Of a DNA stretch of 64,000 nt, positions 43,844 through 51,776 are shown one piece after another. The stretch comes from Streptomyces sp. SJL17-4 (GTDB taxonomy: Bacteria > Actinomycetota > Actinomycetes > Streptomycetales > Streptomycetaceae): the NCBI RefSeq assembly GCF_036826855.1, contig NZ_CP104578.1, positions 5,925,501 through 5,989,500 on the forward strand, in the 5' to 3' direction. The position numbers and the translations under genes were made by a program. Position 1 is the first letter of the stretch, and every line of letters begins with the position of its first letter. The notes under the pieces were generated by a model that searched no databases, was not told the DNA's origin, and saw only the letters and a program-made list of their open reading frames with translations.

Positions 43844-44536
43844 ATGCCCCGCGTGCTCCTGATAGAAGACGACCCCTCCGTCCGCGAAGGCGTCGAGCTC
43901 GGGCTCCGGCGCCGCGGGCACGAGGTGCGCACCGCCGCCACCGGGGAGGCCGGGCTCGACGCGCTCGCGGAGTTCCGGCCGGATCTGCTGCTGCTCGACC
44001 TCATGCTGCCCGGCATCAACGGCGTGCAGGTCTGCCGCCGGGTCCGCGAGAGCAGCCAGCTGCCGATCATCATGCTGACCGCCCGCGGCGACGACTTCGA
44101 CGTCGTCATCGGCCTGGAGGCAGGCGCCGACGACTACATTGTCAAGCCCGCCCGTACCGAGGTCATCGAGGCGCGGATCCGGGCCGTGCTGCGGCGCATC
44201 GAGGAGCCGGCCGGCGGCCGGGCCGCCGTCGAGTTCCACGGCGAGCTGGCCATCGACCGCGCCGGTCTCACCGTCGCCAAGGCGGGCGAGCGGATCGCCC
44301 TCGCCCCCTCCGAGCTGAAGCTGCTGCTCCACCTCACGGCCGCGCCCGAGCAGGTCTTCAGCCGGCAGCAGCTCCTCGAACACGTCTGGGAGCACAGCTA
44401 CCACGGGGACGCCCGGCTGGTCGACGCCTGCGTCCGCCGGCTGCGGAACAAGATCGAGGACACCCCGGGCGAACCCCGCTACATCCAGACCCTGCGCGGC
44501 TTCGGCTACCGCTTCGGTCCGCTGGGACCGCTGTGA
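43844..44536 (+). CDS. OmpR-family response regulator (CseB-like)
   Basis: This ~230-residue regulator has a receiver domain with the acidic pair in LIEDD, phospho-acceptor Asp in LLLLDLMLPG near residue 51, Thr in MLTARG and Lys in DYIVKPAR. A C-terminal winged helix carries HGDARLVDACVRRLRNKIED and YIQTLRGFGYRF. It most resembles CseB, which responds to envelope stress. ATG 43844 lacks a ribosome site but a GATACT box seven bases upstream could give a leaderless mRNA. A TTG at 43829 is the alternative, with AGGAGG 12 bases ahead. Its stop overlaps the kinase start. Confidence 0.9.
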   Translation: MPRVLLIEDDPSVREGVELGLRRRGHEVRTAATGEAGLDALAEFRPDLLLLDLMLPGINGVQVCRRVRESSQLPIIMLTARGDDFDVVIGLEAGADDYIVKPARTEVIEARIRAVLRRIEEPAGGRAAVEFHGELAIDRAGLTVAKAGERIALAPSELKLLLHLTAAPEQVFSRQQLLEHVWEHSYHGDARLVDACVRRLRNKIEDTPGEPRYIQTLRGFGYRFGPLGPL

Positions 44537-46116
44537 AGGCCTGCGTCACCCCGGACGAGGACGCCGGGCAGGAGGGACACGTCCACGCCGGGCGGGAGGA
44601 GCACGGCGGTCACGCCCGTGGTGACGGGCACGGGACCGCGGGGCACGGGCGCGCCTCCCGGCGCGGGGGCCGGAGCCCGCGGCTGCGGCCACACCCCTTC
44701 GGGCTCCGCACCCGGCTCGTCCTCGCCTTCCTGCTCGTCGCCGCCGTCGGCTGCGGCACCACGGCGACGCTCACCTACCGGGCCGCCCGCAACGCCATCC
44801 TGGAGCAGACCCAGGACACCGCCGTCTCCGCCTTCCGCGAGCAGATCGACGCCCTCGGCATCGACCTGCCCGTCGACCCCGACTCGTTGCGGGACTCGCT
44901 CATGAGGATCGCCGGCCAGGGCAAGCCCCGCGCCTGGCGCGTCTACGCCGAGTACGGCACCCTCCGCGTCTCCTCCACCGACCGGCCCACCTCCTCCGTC
45001 ATCACGCCGGAGCTGCGCGCCCGCGCCGCCGACGACGAGGCCGTCCCGCACGGCAGTTTCCAGCGGGTGGTCAAGAACGGCACCCCGTACCTCACGATCG
45101 CCGTGCCCGCCGTCTTCCTGGCCCGTTCCCCCGAAGGGCCGCCGCAGCGCACCGGTCTCGTGTTCTATGCCGTCATGGAACTCGCCGAGGAGGAGGCGAA
45201 CATCGAGGCGATGGTCATGGCCGCCCGCGACGGCGCCCTGCCCGCGCTCGCCGTCGCCCTGATCCCCGCACTGATCGCCGCGCGCGGCGTGCTCCGGCCC
45301 GTACGGGAGCTGCGCCACGCGGCCCACAGCATGGGCCGCGGCCGGCTCGACACCCGTATCCATGCCAAGGGCAGCGACGAACTCGCCGATCTTGCCCGGA
45401 CGTTCAACGAGTCGGCCGCCGAGCTGGAACGTTCCGTCGCGGAACTCCGCAACGCCGAGGCCCGTGCCCGCCGCTTCGCCTCCGACGTCTCGCACGAACT
45501 CCGCACCCCGCTCGCCGGGATGCTCGCCGTCACCGAGGTCCTCGACGAGGACGCCGGGAGCCTCGACAGCGACACCGCCCGCGCCGTCCGTCTGATCAGC
45601 GCGGAAACCGGGAAGCTCGCCGTGCTCGTCGAAGACCTCATGGAGATCTCCCGCTTCGACGCCCGCGCCGCCGAGCTGCACACGGACGAGGTCGACGCCG
45701 CCGACTGTGTCCGCAAGACCCTCCAGCACCGGCACTGGACCGACCCGGCACAGGTCTTCCCGTACCTCACGGAGGGGATCAGGGCCCGGCTCGACCCGCG
45801 CCGCTTCGACGTCGTCGTCGCCAACCTCGTCGGGAACGCGCTGCGGCACGGCGAGGCGCCGGTGACGGTCCGGCTGTGGGCGGAGGGGGACCAGCTGGTG
45901 ACGGAGGTCGCCGACCGGGGTCCCGGCATCCACCCGGACGTCCTGCCGCACGTGTTCGACCGCTTCTACAAGGCGGACCAGGCCCGTACCCGCTCGGCGG
46001 GCAGCGGCCTCGGCCTCGCGATCACCCTGGAGAACGTACGGCTCCACGGAGGCACGGTCACGGCCGCCAACGCCCCCGAGGGCGGGGCGGTCTTCACGGT
46101 GCGGATGCCGCTGTGA
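44533..46116 (+). CDS. membrane sensor histidine kinase (CseC-like)
   Basis: This 527-residue kinase has a long hydrophilic His/Gly-rich N-terminus (~60 residues), then TM1 (RLVLAFLLVAAVGCGTTATL), an external sensor domain to about residue 225 and TM2 (LPALAVALIPALIAA). HAMP follows (RPVRELRHAAHSMGRG), then HisKA with the phospho-His in FASDVSHELRTPLAG and an intact ATPase domain (NLVGNALRHG, DRGPGI, SGLGLAI). It is coupled by GTGA overlap to the regulator before it and to the lipoprotein after it. An extracytoplasmic wall signal is likely, given its neighbours. Confidence 0.93.
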   Translation: MKACVTPDEDAGQEGHVHAGREEHGGHARGDGHGTAGHGRASRRGGRSPRLRPHPFGLRTRLVLAFLLVAAVGCGTTATLTYRAARNAILEQTQDTAVSAFREQIDALGIDLPVDPDSLRDSLMRIAGQGKPRAWRVYAEYGTLRVSSTDRPTSSVITPELRARAADDEAVPHGSFQRVVKNGTPYLTIAVPAVFLARSPEGPPQRTGLVFYAVMELAEEEANIEAMVMAARDGALPALAVALIPALIAARGVLRPVRELRHAAHSMGRGRLDTRIHAKGSDELADLARTFNESAAELERSVAELRNAEARARRFASDVSHELRTPLAGMLAVTEVLDEDAGSLDSDTARAVRLISAETGKLAVLVEDLMEISRFDARAAELHTDEVDAADCVRKTLQHRHWTDPAQVFPYLTEGIRARLDPRRFDVVVANLVGNALRHGEAPVTVRLWAEGDQLVTEVADRGPGIHPDVLPHVFDRFYKADQARTRSAGSGLGLAITLENVRLHGGTVTAANAPEGGAVFTVRMPL

Positions 46117-46823
46117 AGGGCCCGGGAGCCACGGTCGTCCACCTCGGCCGGGCGGGCGGGGGCGCTGCGCGGCGGCGGGGGCGCCGCAGAACGGCGGCCG
46201 TCGCCCTGCTCGCCCTGCTGACGCCGCCGGCGCTGGCCGGCTGCGGCATACAGAAGAGCGACGTCGTCGAGGCGGGCGGGGCGGCGACGCTCCACGTCCA
46301 GCCGGTACCCGAGGACAGGCTCGTGCTCTACTTCGTCGGCCCCGACGGCCGGTCCATGCCGGTGACCCGCGATCTCGATCACCCCGGCCCGGAGGTCACC
46401 TCCCCGCCGGAGGACTCGGGAGAACACACCCCGACCGACCCGTTCGGCCCGGACTACGAGATATCCCGCGACGACCTGCGCCGCGGCGGGATCGTCACCG
46501 ACAAGATCCTCGCCATGCTCCTCGCCGGCCCCGGGGCGAACGAGGCCGCGGCGGGCATCACCACCGCCCTGCCCGGACCGAAGGCGGGGAGCCCGACCAT
46601 GTTGCAGGCGACGGAGGGTCCTTTGCCGGCGAATCCCTCGACGGGGACCCCGGCGCGCCGGCTGATCTGGGTCCGGGCGCCCTTCCCCGTCAAGAAGCTG
46701 CCGGAGGCGGGCGTCCGCCAGCTGGTGTGCACGACCGCCTACGCGGAGCACCCGGCCGGCCTGGTCGAGGTGTCGCTCAGCGGCCCGGACGGCATCCTGC
46801 CCACCGCCCGCTGCGACGAGTAG
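46113..46823 (+). CDS. GerMN-like lipoprotein of the two-component operon
   Basis: This 236-residue exported protein has a basic start, a hydrophobic core (TAAVALLALLTPPALAGC) and lipobox LAGC with the Cys near residue 45. The mature part includes LVLYFVGPDGRSMPVTR and ILAMLLAGPGANEAAAGITTALPG, resembling the GerMN domain of LpqB. LpqB tunes the MtrAB two-component system from outside the membrane, so a similar accessory role for the kinase just upstream is plausible. The GTG overlaps the kinase stop by four bases. Its C-terminus lies within a 27-base tandem duplication. Confidence 0.82.
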   Translation: MKGPGATVVHLGRAGGGAARRRGRRRTAAVALLALLTPPALAGCGIQKSDVVEAGGAATLHVQPVPEDRLVLYFVGPDGRSMPVTRDLDHPGPEVTSPPEDSGEHTPTDPFGPDYEISRDDLRRGGIVTDKILAMLLAGPGANEAAAGITTALPGPKAGSPTMLQATEGPLPANPSTGTPARRLIWVRAPFPVKKLPEAGVRQLVCTTAYAEHPAGLVEVSLSGPDGILPTARCDE

Positions 46824-46867
46824 CCGAGCCTCGGGCGGTACGACGAGCAGCCGAGCCTCAGGCGGTA
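46814..46867. repeat. 27-base tandem duplication spanning two convergent gene ends
   Basis: Units 46814-46840 and 46841-46867 differ at two positions. The first contains the lipoprotein stop codon and the second contains the stop and last codons of the hydrolase on the other strand. Confidence 0.9.
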
Positions 46868-47688
46868 CGCAGATCGGCGAGGACCGCGTCGGTGAACGGC
46901 GGCCAGGCCTCGACCGCCCACGCCCCGAAGGGCCGGTCGGTCAGCGCCACGCACGCGGCGCGCGCGTCCGGGTCGATCCACAGGAACGTGCCGGACTGCC
47001 CGAAGTGCCCGAAGGTGCGCGGCGAGGACGTGGCGCCCGTCCAGTGCGGGGACTTGCCGTCGCGGATCTCGAAGCCGAGGCCCCAGTCGTTGGGCCGCTG
47101 GTGCCCGTAACCGGGCAGGATGCCGGTCAGGCCGGGGTGGGTGACGCTCATCGCGTCCAGGACGGTGCGCGGGTCGAGCAGCCGCGGCGCCTGCACCTCG
47201 GCGGCGAACCGCACCAGGTCGTCGACGGTGGAGACGGCGTCCTTGGCGGGCGAACCCTCCAGCGTCGTCGACGTCATGCCCAGCGGCGCCAGGACCGCCT
47301 GGTGCAGGTACTCGGCGAAGGGGATGTCGGTCGCCTTGGCGAGGTGGTCGCCGAGGGCCTCGAAACCGGTGTTGGAGTAGATCCGGCGGGTGCCCGGCGC
47401 TGCCATGACCCGGTTCTCGTCGAACGCGAGCCCCGAGGTGTGGGCGAGGAGATGGCGCACGGTCGCCCCCTCGGGACCGGCCGGCTCGTCGAGGTCGATC
47501 GCCCCCTCCTCGTACGCGACGAGGACGGCGTACGCCGCGAGCGGCTTGGTGACGGAGGCGAGCGGGAAGCGCTGCCCGGTGGGGCCGTGCGACCCGGCCA
47601 GGGTGCCGTCCGCGCGGACCACGGCGGCCGCCGCGGTGGGGACGGGCCAGTTCTCGATCGACGCCAGGCTCGGCACGCTGCTCTGCAT
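46858..47688 (-). CDS. serine hydrolase, beta-lactamase class C / PBP-like
   Basis: This 276-residue protein has the SxxK motif (LASVTKPLAAY), the Tyr-x-Asn motif in RIYSNTGFE and a HxG-like HFGQSG. It therefore belongs to the beta-lactamase/D-alanyl-D-alanine carboxypeptidase/esterase clan. No signal peptide is present, so it is probably a cytosolic esterase or peptidase rather than a secreted beta-lactamase. At 276 residues it is short for AmpC (~360). It is divergent from the MerR gene at 47741 and its promoter may overlap the MerR operator. Confidence 0.88.
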   Translation of the reverse strand: MQSSVPSLASIENWPVPTAAAAVVRADGTLAGSHGPTGQRFPLASVTKPLAAYAVLVAYEEGAIDLDEPAGPEGATVRHLLAHTSGLAFDENRVMAAPGTRRIYSNTGFEALGDHLAKATDIPFAEYLHQAVLAPLGMTSTTLEGSPAKDAVSTVDDLVRFAAEVQAPRLLDPRTVLDAMSVTHPGLTGILPGYGHQRPNDWGLGFEIRDGKSPHWTGATSSPRTFGHFGQSGTFLWIDPDARAACVALTDRPFGAWAVEAWPPFTDAVLADLRTA

Positions 47689-47702
47689 GGAGCCGAGCCT
47701 AC

Positions 47703-47733
47703 TTGCTTGGAGTGCACTCCAACGTTTTAGCGT
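47703..47733 (+). promoter_or_regulatory. MerR-type promoter of the MerR/aldo-keto reductase operon
   Basis: TTGCTT (47703-47708) and TAGCGT (47728-47733) are separated by 19 bases. The spacer region contains the perfect 16-base palindrome TTGGAGTGCACTCCAA (47707-47722). An over-long spacer with a central dyad is the hallmark of MerR activation. Confidence 0.8.
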
Positions 47734-47740
47734 GGGGGTC

Positions 47741-48169
47741 ATGAGCGTGATGGCGAGCACGAGCACGAGCACGAGCCCGAACCCGAGCGGAACCCGGACA
47801 CACCACACCATCAGCGAGGTCTCCGCGCTGACCGGTCTTTCGGCACACACCCTGCGCTGGTACGAGCGGATCGGTCTCATGCCGCACGTCGACCGCTCCC
47901 ACACCGGCCAGCGCCGCTTCACCGAGCAGGACCTGAGCTGGCTCGCGTTCGTCGGCAAGCTGCGGCTGACGGGGATGCCGGTCGCAGACATGGTCCGGTA
48001 CGCCGAGCTGGTGCGCGAGGGCGACCACACCCGGGAGGCACGACGGGAGCTCCTGGAGGCCACCAGGAGGGACGTGCTCTCCCGGATCACCGAGCTCCAG
48101 GACACGCTCGCCGTGCTCGACATCAAGATCAGCCACTATGGGACCGTCTGCGGAGGAACACCTTCATGA
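47741..48169 (+). CDS. MerR-family transcriptional regulator
   Basis: This 142-residue regulator has a short disordered Ser/Thr/Asn-rich start. The winged helix ISEVSALTGLSAHTLRWYERIGLM and wing DRSHTGQRRFTEQDL follow, then RLTGMPVADMVRYAELV and a dimer coil. That pattern is typical of MerR proteins that accompany oxidoreductases. It is coupled (ATGA) to the aldo-keto reductase and has its own MerR-type promoter, so it probably activates both. The ligand is unknown. Confidence 0.92.
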   Translation: MSVMASTSTSTSPNPSGTRTHHTISEVSALTGLSAHTLRWYERIGLMPHVDRSHTGQRRFTEQDLSWLAFVGKLRLTGMPVADMVRYAELVREGDHTREARRELLEATRRDVLSRITELQDTLAVLDIKISHYGTVCGGTPS

Positions 48170-49182
48170 CCAGGATCGACACCGTACGTCTCGGCGGCCA
48201 GGACGGACCCGAGATCGGCGTCCAGGGCTTCGGCGCCATGGGCATCAGCGAGTTCTACGGCGACACCGACGAGGCAGCCGCCCGCGACACCCTCGACGCG
48301 GCCCTGGAGGCCGGCGTCACCCTGATCGACACCGCCGACGCCTACGGCAGCGGCGCCAACGAGCGGTTCCTCGCCCCGTTCCTCGCCGCCCACCGCGACG
48401 AGGTCACCCTCGCCACCAAGTTCGCCCTGGAGCGTCGGGCCGACGACCCCGCCTACCGGGGGATCCGCAACGACCCCGCGTACATCAGGGCCGCCGTGGA
48501 GGGCAGCCTGCGCCGCCTCGGCATCGAGACCATCGACCTCTACTACATGCACCGCCGCGACCCGGAGGTCCCGCTCGCCGAGTCCGTCGGCGCGATGGCC
48601 GAACTGGTCCGGGAGGGCAAGGTCAAGCACCTCGGCCTCAGCGAGGTCACCGGGCCCGAACTGCGCGAGGCCCACGCCGTCCACCCGATCGCGGCCCTCC
48701 AGTCGGAGTGGTCGCTCTTCTCCCGGGACGTGGAGCGCAGCGCCGTCGGCGCCGCCGCCGAACTCGGCGTCACCGTCGTGCCGTACTCGCCGCTCGGCCG
48801 CGGCTTCCTCACCGGGGCGTTCGCGGACGCCGCCAAGGACCTGACGGGCGGCGACTTCCGCCGGCACCAGCCCCGGTTCACCGGCGAGAACGCCGAACGG
48901 AACGCCGCCCTGCTCGACCCGGTCCGCAAGATCGCCGCCGCGCACGGCGCGACCCCGGCGCAGATCGCCCTCGCCTGGGTGCAGCAGCGGGCCTCCGCGC
49001 ACGGCCTGACGGTCGTCCCGATCCCCGGCACCCGCAAGCGCTCCCGGCTGGAGGAGAACGCCGCCGCCACGCGTATCACCCTCACCGCCGCCGAGCTGGC
49101 GGAACTGGAGCCGATCGCCGGCCTGGTGGCGGGCGACCGCTACCCGGACATGCGCTTCACCGCGGTGGCGCGCGAGGCCTGA
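48166..49182 (+). CDS. aldo/keto reductase
   Basis: This 338-residue NADPH-dependent TIM-barrel reductase has the full catalytic tetrad Asp55 (LIDTADAYG), Tyr60, Lys85 (LATKFAL) and His129 (YYMHRRD). The NADP-binding VVPIPGTRKRSRLEEN is near residue 285. It belongs to the AKR13-like bacterial group often induced by reactive carbonyls. It is co-transcribed with its MerR regulator. A short hairpin follows. Confidence 0.95.
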   Translation: MTRIDTVRLGGQDGPEIGVQGFGAMGISEFYGDTDEAAARDTLDAALEAGVTLIDTADAYGSGANERFLAPFLAAHRDEVTLATKFALERRADDPAYRGIRNDPAYIRAAVEGSLRRLGIETIDLYYMHRRDPEVPLAESVGAMAELVREGKVKHLGLSEVTGPELREAHAVHPIAALQSEWSLFSRDVERSAVGAAAELGVTVVPYSPLGRGFLTGAFADAAKDLTGGDFRRHQPRFTGENAERNAALLDPVRKIAAAHGATPAQIALAWVQQRASAHGLTVVPIPGTRKRSRLEENAAATRITLTAAELAELEPIAGLVAGDRYPDMRFTAVAREA

Positions 49183-49190
49183 CGGCTCGC

Positions 49191-49207
49191 GCGGGCCGAC
49201 GGCCCGC
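49191..49207 (+). terminator. short hairpin after the aldo-keto reductase
   Basis: GCGGGCC and GGCCCGC pair around GAC, eight bases past the stop codon. Confidence 0.6.
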
Positions 49208-49211
49208 CCGT

Positions 49212-49299
49212 CGGCCTCGGAGGGGCTGCGGCTCGCGTCGGGTCCGTCGGTCACTCCGGCCTCGGAGGGGCTGCGGCTCGCGTCGGGTCCGTCGGTCAC
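49212..49299. repeat. perfect 43-base direct repeat
   Basis: Identical 43-base copies lie at 49212-49254 and 49257-49299. The second one carries the acyltransferase stop codon. The same phrase, read on the minus strand, would add residues if the stop were lost. Confidence 0.95.
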
Positions 49300-50513
49300 G
49301 CGAGCCCCAGGGCGAAGACCGCGAATCCCGCCGCGAGCAGGCCCGCGAGGGTGCGGCGGCCCGGACCGGTCCTCGCCCAGGGCGACTCGAACCCGCGTGC
49401 GTACCGCCCGATCAGGACGAGCAGTCCGGCGAAGACCGGCATCCACGCCAGCCGCGCCAGGATCCAGCCGACCGAGTCCGGTGCGCCGACCAGACCCGGG
49501 ACCTCCCCGAGGTACGAGGCGGGGATCGCCGCGCTGAGCATCGCCGTCTGGTGCCAGCACAGGATCGTCATCGCCGAGAGGTTGACGACCACGACCGGCG
49601 CCCACAGCACGGGCCGCCTCAGGAGCTTGCCGAGCCGGTCCCTGAGCAGGATCGCGGCGCCGCTCTGCGTGGCAGCGAGGGCGAGGACGAGCAGCGACGG
49701 CGGGTGGGAGTTGGTGCGGGCCTCGCCGGGGACGCCGACCATCGAGGCGGGGTAGCCGAAGGCGAGCAGCAGGGCGGCGAAGAGCGCGGCCCCACCGATC
49801 AGCAGCCCCCGGGCGTGCCGCTTGGTGACCCGGCCCTCGCCCCAGGAGACGCCGAGCTGATACGCGAAGAGCCAGCCGGGCAGGATGTTGAGAAGGCTGA
49901 GCCAGGACGGTACGGCGTCGGCGTACGGGCCGTACCGCAGGAAGTCGACGACGGCGACCGAGCCGAGCAGCGGGGCCGCGGCCCACACCCCGAGGCGGCG
50001 GGCCGCCCGGACGCACAGCGGGGTGAGCGCGGTGACCACCGTGTACACCCCGACGAACCACAGCGGCTGGATCACCAGCGTGGACGCGGTCCGCAGGGTG
50101 TCCACGGGCACGTCGAACCCGAAGTGCAGCACGGGCAGCAGCGCCGCCCAGACGGCCGTGACGCCGAGGACCGGGCGGCCGAGCCGTGCGAGCCGGGCAC
50201 TGAGCCACGCGCGCGTGGAGCCCTTCCTGCGCCGGTACGAGAGGACGGAGGCGTAGCCGCCGACCAGGAAGAAGATGCCCAGCATCTGGAGGATCCAGCT
50301 GACCGGCGCGAGCCCCGCGAACGTACCCAGCGGGCTGGCGTTGTGGATCGCGCCGTCCGAGGAGAGTGTGAACCCGCCGAGCAGCCAGTGCCCGGTGGGC
50401 ACGGCGAGCAGGGCCAGGGCGCGCAGCCCGTCGATCGCCCGGTCGCGGTGGGCGGGGGTGCCCGACTCGATCTTCTGTGCCGTGCGGCGGGCCATGGTCG
50501 CGAGGGCGCTCAT
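49296..50513 (-). CDS. acyltransferase family 3 integral membrane protein
   Basis: This 405-residue protein has about ten membrane helices. Its start (RDRAIDGLRALALLAVPTGHWLLGG) contains the Arg-x-x-x-x-Leu-Arg pattern and the probable catalytic His of acyltransferase-3 enzymes. These enzymes O-acylate sugars, lipids or wall polymers. It starts four bases inside the end of the DUF1023 hydrolase (ATGA), so an exported hydrolase and an acyl transferase are made together, which suggests addition and removal of acyl groups on a surface molecule. The substrate is unknown. Confidence 0.88.
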   Translation of the reverse strand: MSALATMARRTAQKIESGTPAHRDRAIDGLRALALLAVPTGHWLLGGFTLSSDGAIHNASPLGTFAGLAPVSWILQMLGIFFLVGGYASVLSYRRRKGSTRAWLSARLARLGRPVLGVTAVWAALLPVLHFGFDVPVDTLRTASTLVIQPLWFVGVYTVVTALTPLCVRAARRLGVWAAAPLLGSVAVVDFLRYGPYADAVPSWLSLLNILPGWLFAYQLGVSWGEGRVTKRHARGLLIGGAALFAALLLAFGYPASMVGVPGEARTNSHPPSLLVLALAATQSGAAILLRDRLGKLLRRPVLWAPVVVVNLSAMTILCWHQTAMLSAAIPASYLGEVPGLVGAPDSVGWILARLAWMPVFAGLLVLIGRYARGFESPWARTGPGRRTLAGLLAAGFAVFALGLA

Positions 50514-51490
50514 CGGACGTCTCCCTCGGCGATCGCGGCGAAGGCGCGCAGCGAGGAGGTGCCCGGCGCGAAGTAGCCGCCGTGGCCGGTCGCGTCGTCG
50601 GCCGCGATCCGGCGGGCCCCGAACGCCGGGTCGGCGGGGTCGGCGCCGTGGCCGAGGTCCCCGACCTCGACGTTCGGGATCCGGTCGATCCAGTCGGTGG
50701 GATCCTTCGCCGCCCAGACACGGGCGGAGGTGCCGAGCTCGTTCACGTGGTCGGCGCGCATCCCGGGCGAGCCGAAGACCACCAGGTCCTTGGCCTTCAG
50801 ATCGTGGGCGGCGAGGCCGCAGACCACGGAGCCGTAGCTGTGGCAGAACACGGACGGCTCGGCCGCCCCGACGGCTGCGAGACCGTCCACGAAGCGGGTG
50901 AGCCGGTCCGCCCCGGCCTCGGCGAGCCGGCCGGTGGCCGCGTCCAGACCGACGCCGACCGGGGTGGTGTACCCGGCCCAGGCGACGACCGCCGTGTCGC
51001 CGCCGGTCTCCCGGCGCAGCTCGGCCGCCATGTCCGTGAGCGGCCGCACGTGGTCCGCGTCGATGTCCGAGCCGGGCACGATCACCGCGATGTGCTCGGC
51101 CCGTGTCAGATCCCCGTACACCAGGGCCACCTGGCCGCGGCCGCGCGCGTCGTGGGCGAGGACCCGCGCACCGCCGAACGCCCCGCGCGTGGTGCGGGCG
51201 TTGGCCTCGTACCGCAGCTCCAGGGGTGCCCCGTCGAGGTTCCCGACGACCGTCGGGTGCGTCCGGGTCAGCTCCCGCTGCCGTACGGGGCTCAGGCCGG
51301 CGAAGAACCGCGCCACCCCGGCCGGGTCCATCCGCTCAGGGTCCGGCAGCCCGGCGGCCCGCCACTCCGCCGTCCCGACCGGCGCCCCGGTGACGGCCTC
51401 CTGGCTGTCACCGGACGCCCAGCCGGCCGTCCCGCCGACCACGGCGGTCACCAGGGCCGCGGTGATCAGGGTCCTCGAAATACGGCGCAT
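50510..51490 (-). CDS. exported DUF1023 alpha/beta-hydrolase
   Basis: This 326-residue protein has a signal peptide (RTLITAALVTAVVGGTAGWASG). The alpha/beta-hydrolase core follows: nucleophile Ser in FCHSYGSVVCG, an Asp in DPTDWIDRIP and His in TGHGGYF near residue 300. The DUF1023 hallmarks HPTVVGNLDGAPLELRYEAN and YGDLTRAEHIAVIVPG are clear. It is coupled to the acyltransferase. A longer paralogue is at 54931. Its function is likely esterase or lipase-like at the cell surface. Confidence 0.9.
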   Translation of the reverse strand: MRRISRTLITAALVTAVVGGTAGWASGDSQEAVTGAPVGTAEWRAAGLPDPERMDPAGVARFFAGLSPVRQRELTRTHPTVVGNLDGAPLELRYEANARTTRGAFGGARVLAHDARGRGQVALVYGDLTRAEHIAVIVPGSDIDADHVRPLTDMAAELRRETGGDTAVVAWAGYTTPVGVGLDAATGRLAEAGADRLTRFVDGLAAVGAAEPSVFCHSYGSVVCGLAAHDLKAKDLVVFGSPGMRADHVNELGTSARVWAAKDPTDWIDRIPNVEVGDLGHGADPADPAFGARRIAADDATGHGGYFAPGTSSLRAFAAIAEGDVR

Positions 51491-51592
51491 GGGGTCGCCC
51501 TCCCTCTCCGGTACTCGCTCGTTCGCTGGCGAGAGGAAGGTAGGAAGACGACGGGTGACGGCACGTCACACCGGGGGGCCAACTCCCGTCCG

Positions 51593-51603
51593 ATACCGGG
51601 GTA
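51593..51603. promoter_or_regulatory. ATACCGGGGTA motif upstream of the DUF1023/acyltransferase operon
   Basis: The inverted-repeat-like ATACC-GG-GGTA is about 103 bases before the DUF1023 start. The same motif recurs before the two-component genes at 53941, so both may be sites of one regulator, probably the NarL-type protein at 51777. Confidence 0.45.
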
Positions 51604-51643
51604 GGGGGTGGAGGAGCAGGCAACACCAGGTGCGGGGTGGGGT

Positions 51644-51771
51644 TTTCCCCCGGGGGAAAGCCACCTGGAGGAAAGCCACCTGGGGGGTAGCTACCCCCGG
51701 GGGCAGCTACCCCGGGGGCAGCTACCCCGGGGGCAGCTACCCGGGGACAGCCACCCAGGGGGCAGCTACCC
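51644..51771. repeat. array of short palindromic G/C repeats
   Basis: The gap 51491-51776 has no gene. It holds a 16-base palindrome (TTTCCCCCGGGGGAAA, 51644-51659), two AAAGCCACCTGG units, and then 14-15-base units GGGGGCAGCTACCCC at 51699, 51714 and 51729 with decayed copies to 51771. Adjacent units create CCCCGGGGG hairpins. It lies at the 3' end of the response-regulator gene and could act as a terminator. Confidence 0.85.
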
Positions 51772-51776
51772 GGGCG

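Noticed and set aside
46113..46823. True LpqB
   Set aside because: LpqB is about 600 residues with a beta-propeller and sits with mtrA-mtrB; this protein has only a GerMN-like part and 236 residues.
51699..51771. Possible CRISPR array
   Set aside because: The units are 14-15 bases, contiguous and without spacers, and no cas genes are nearby.
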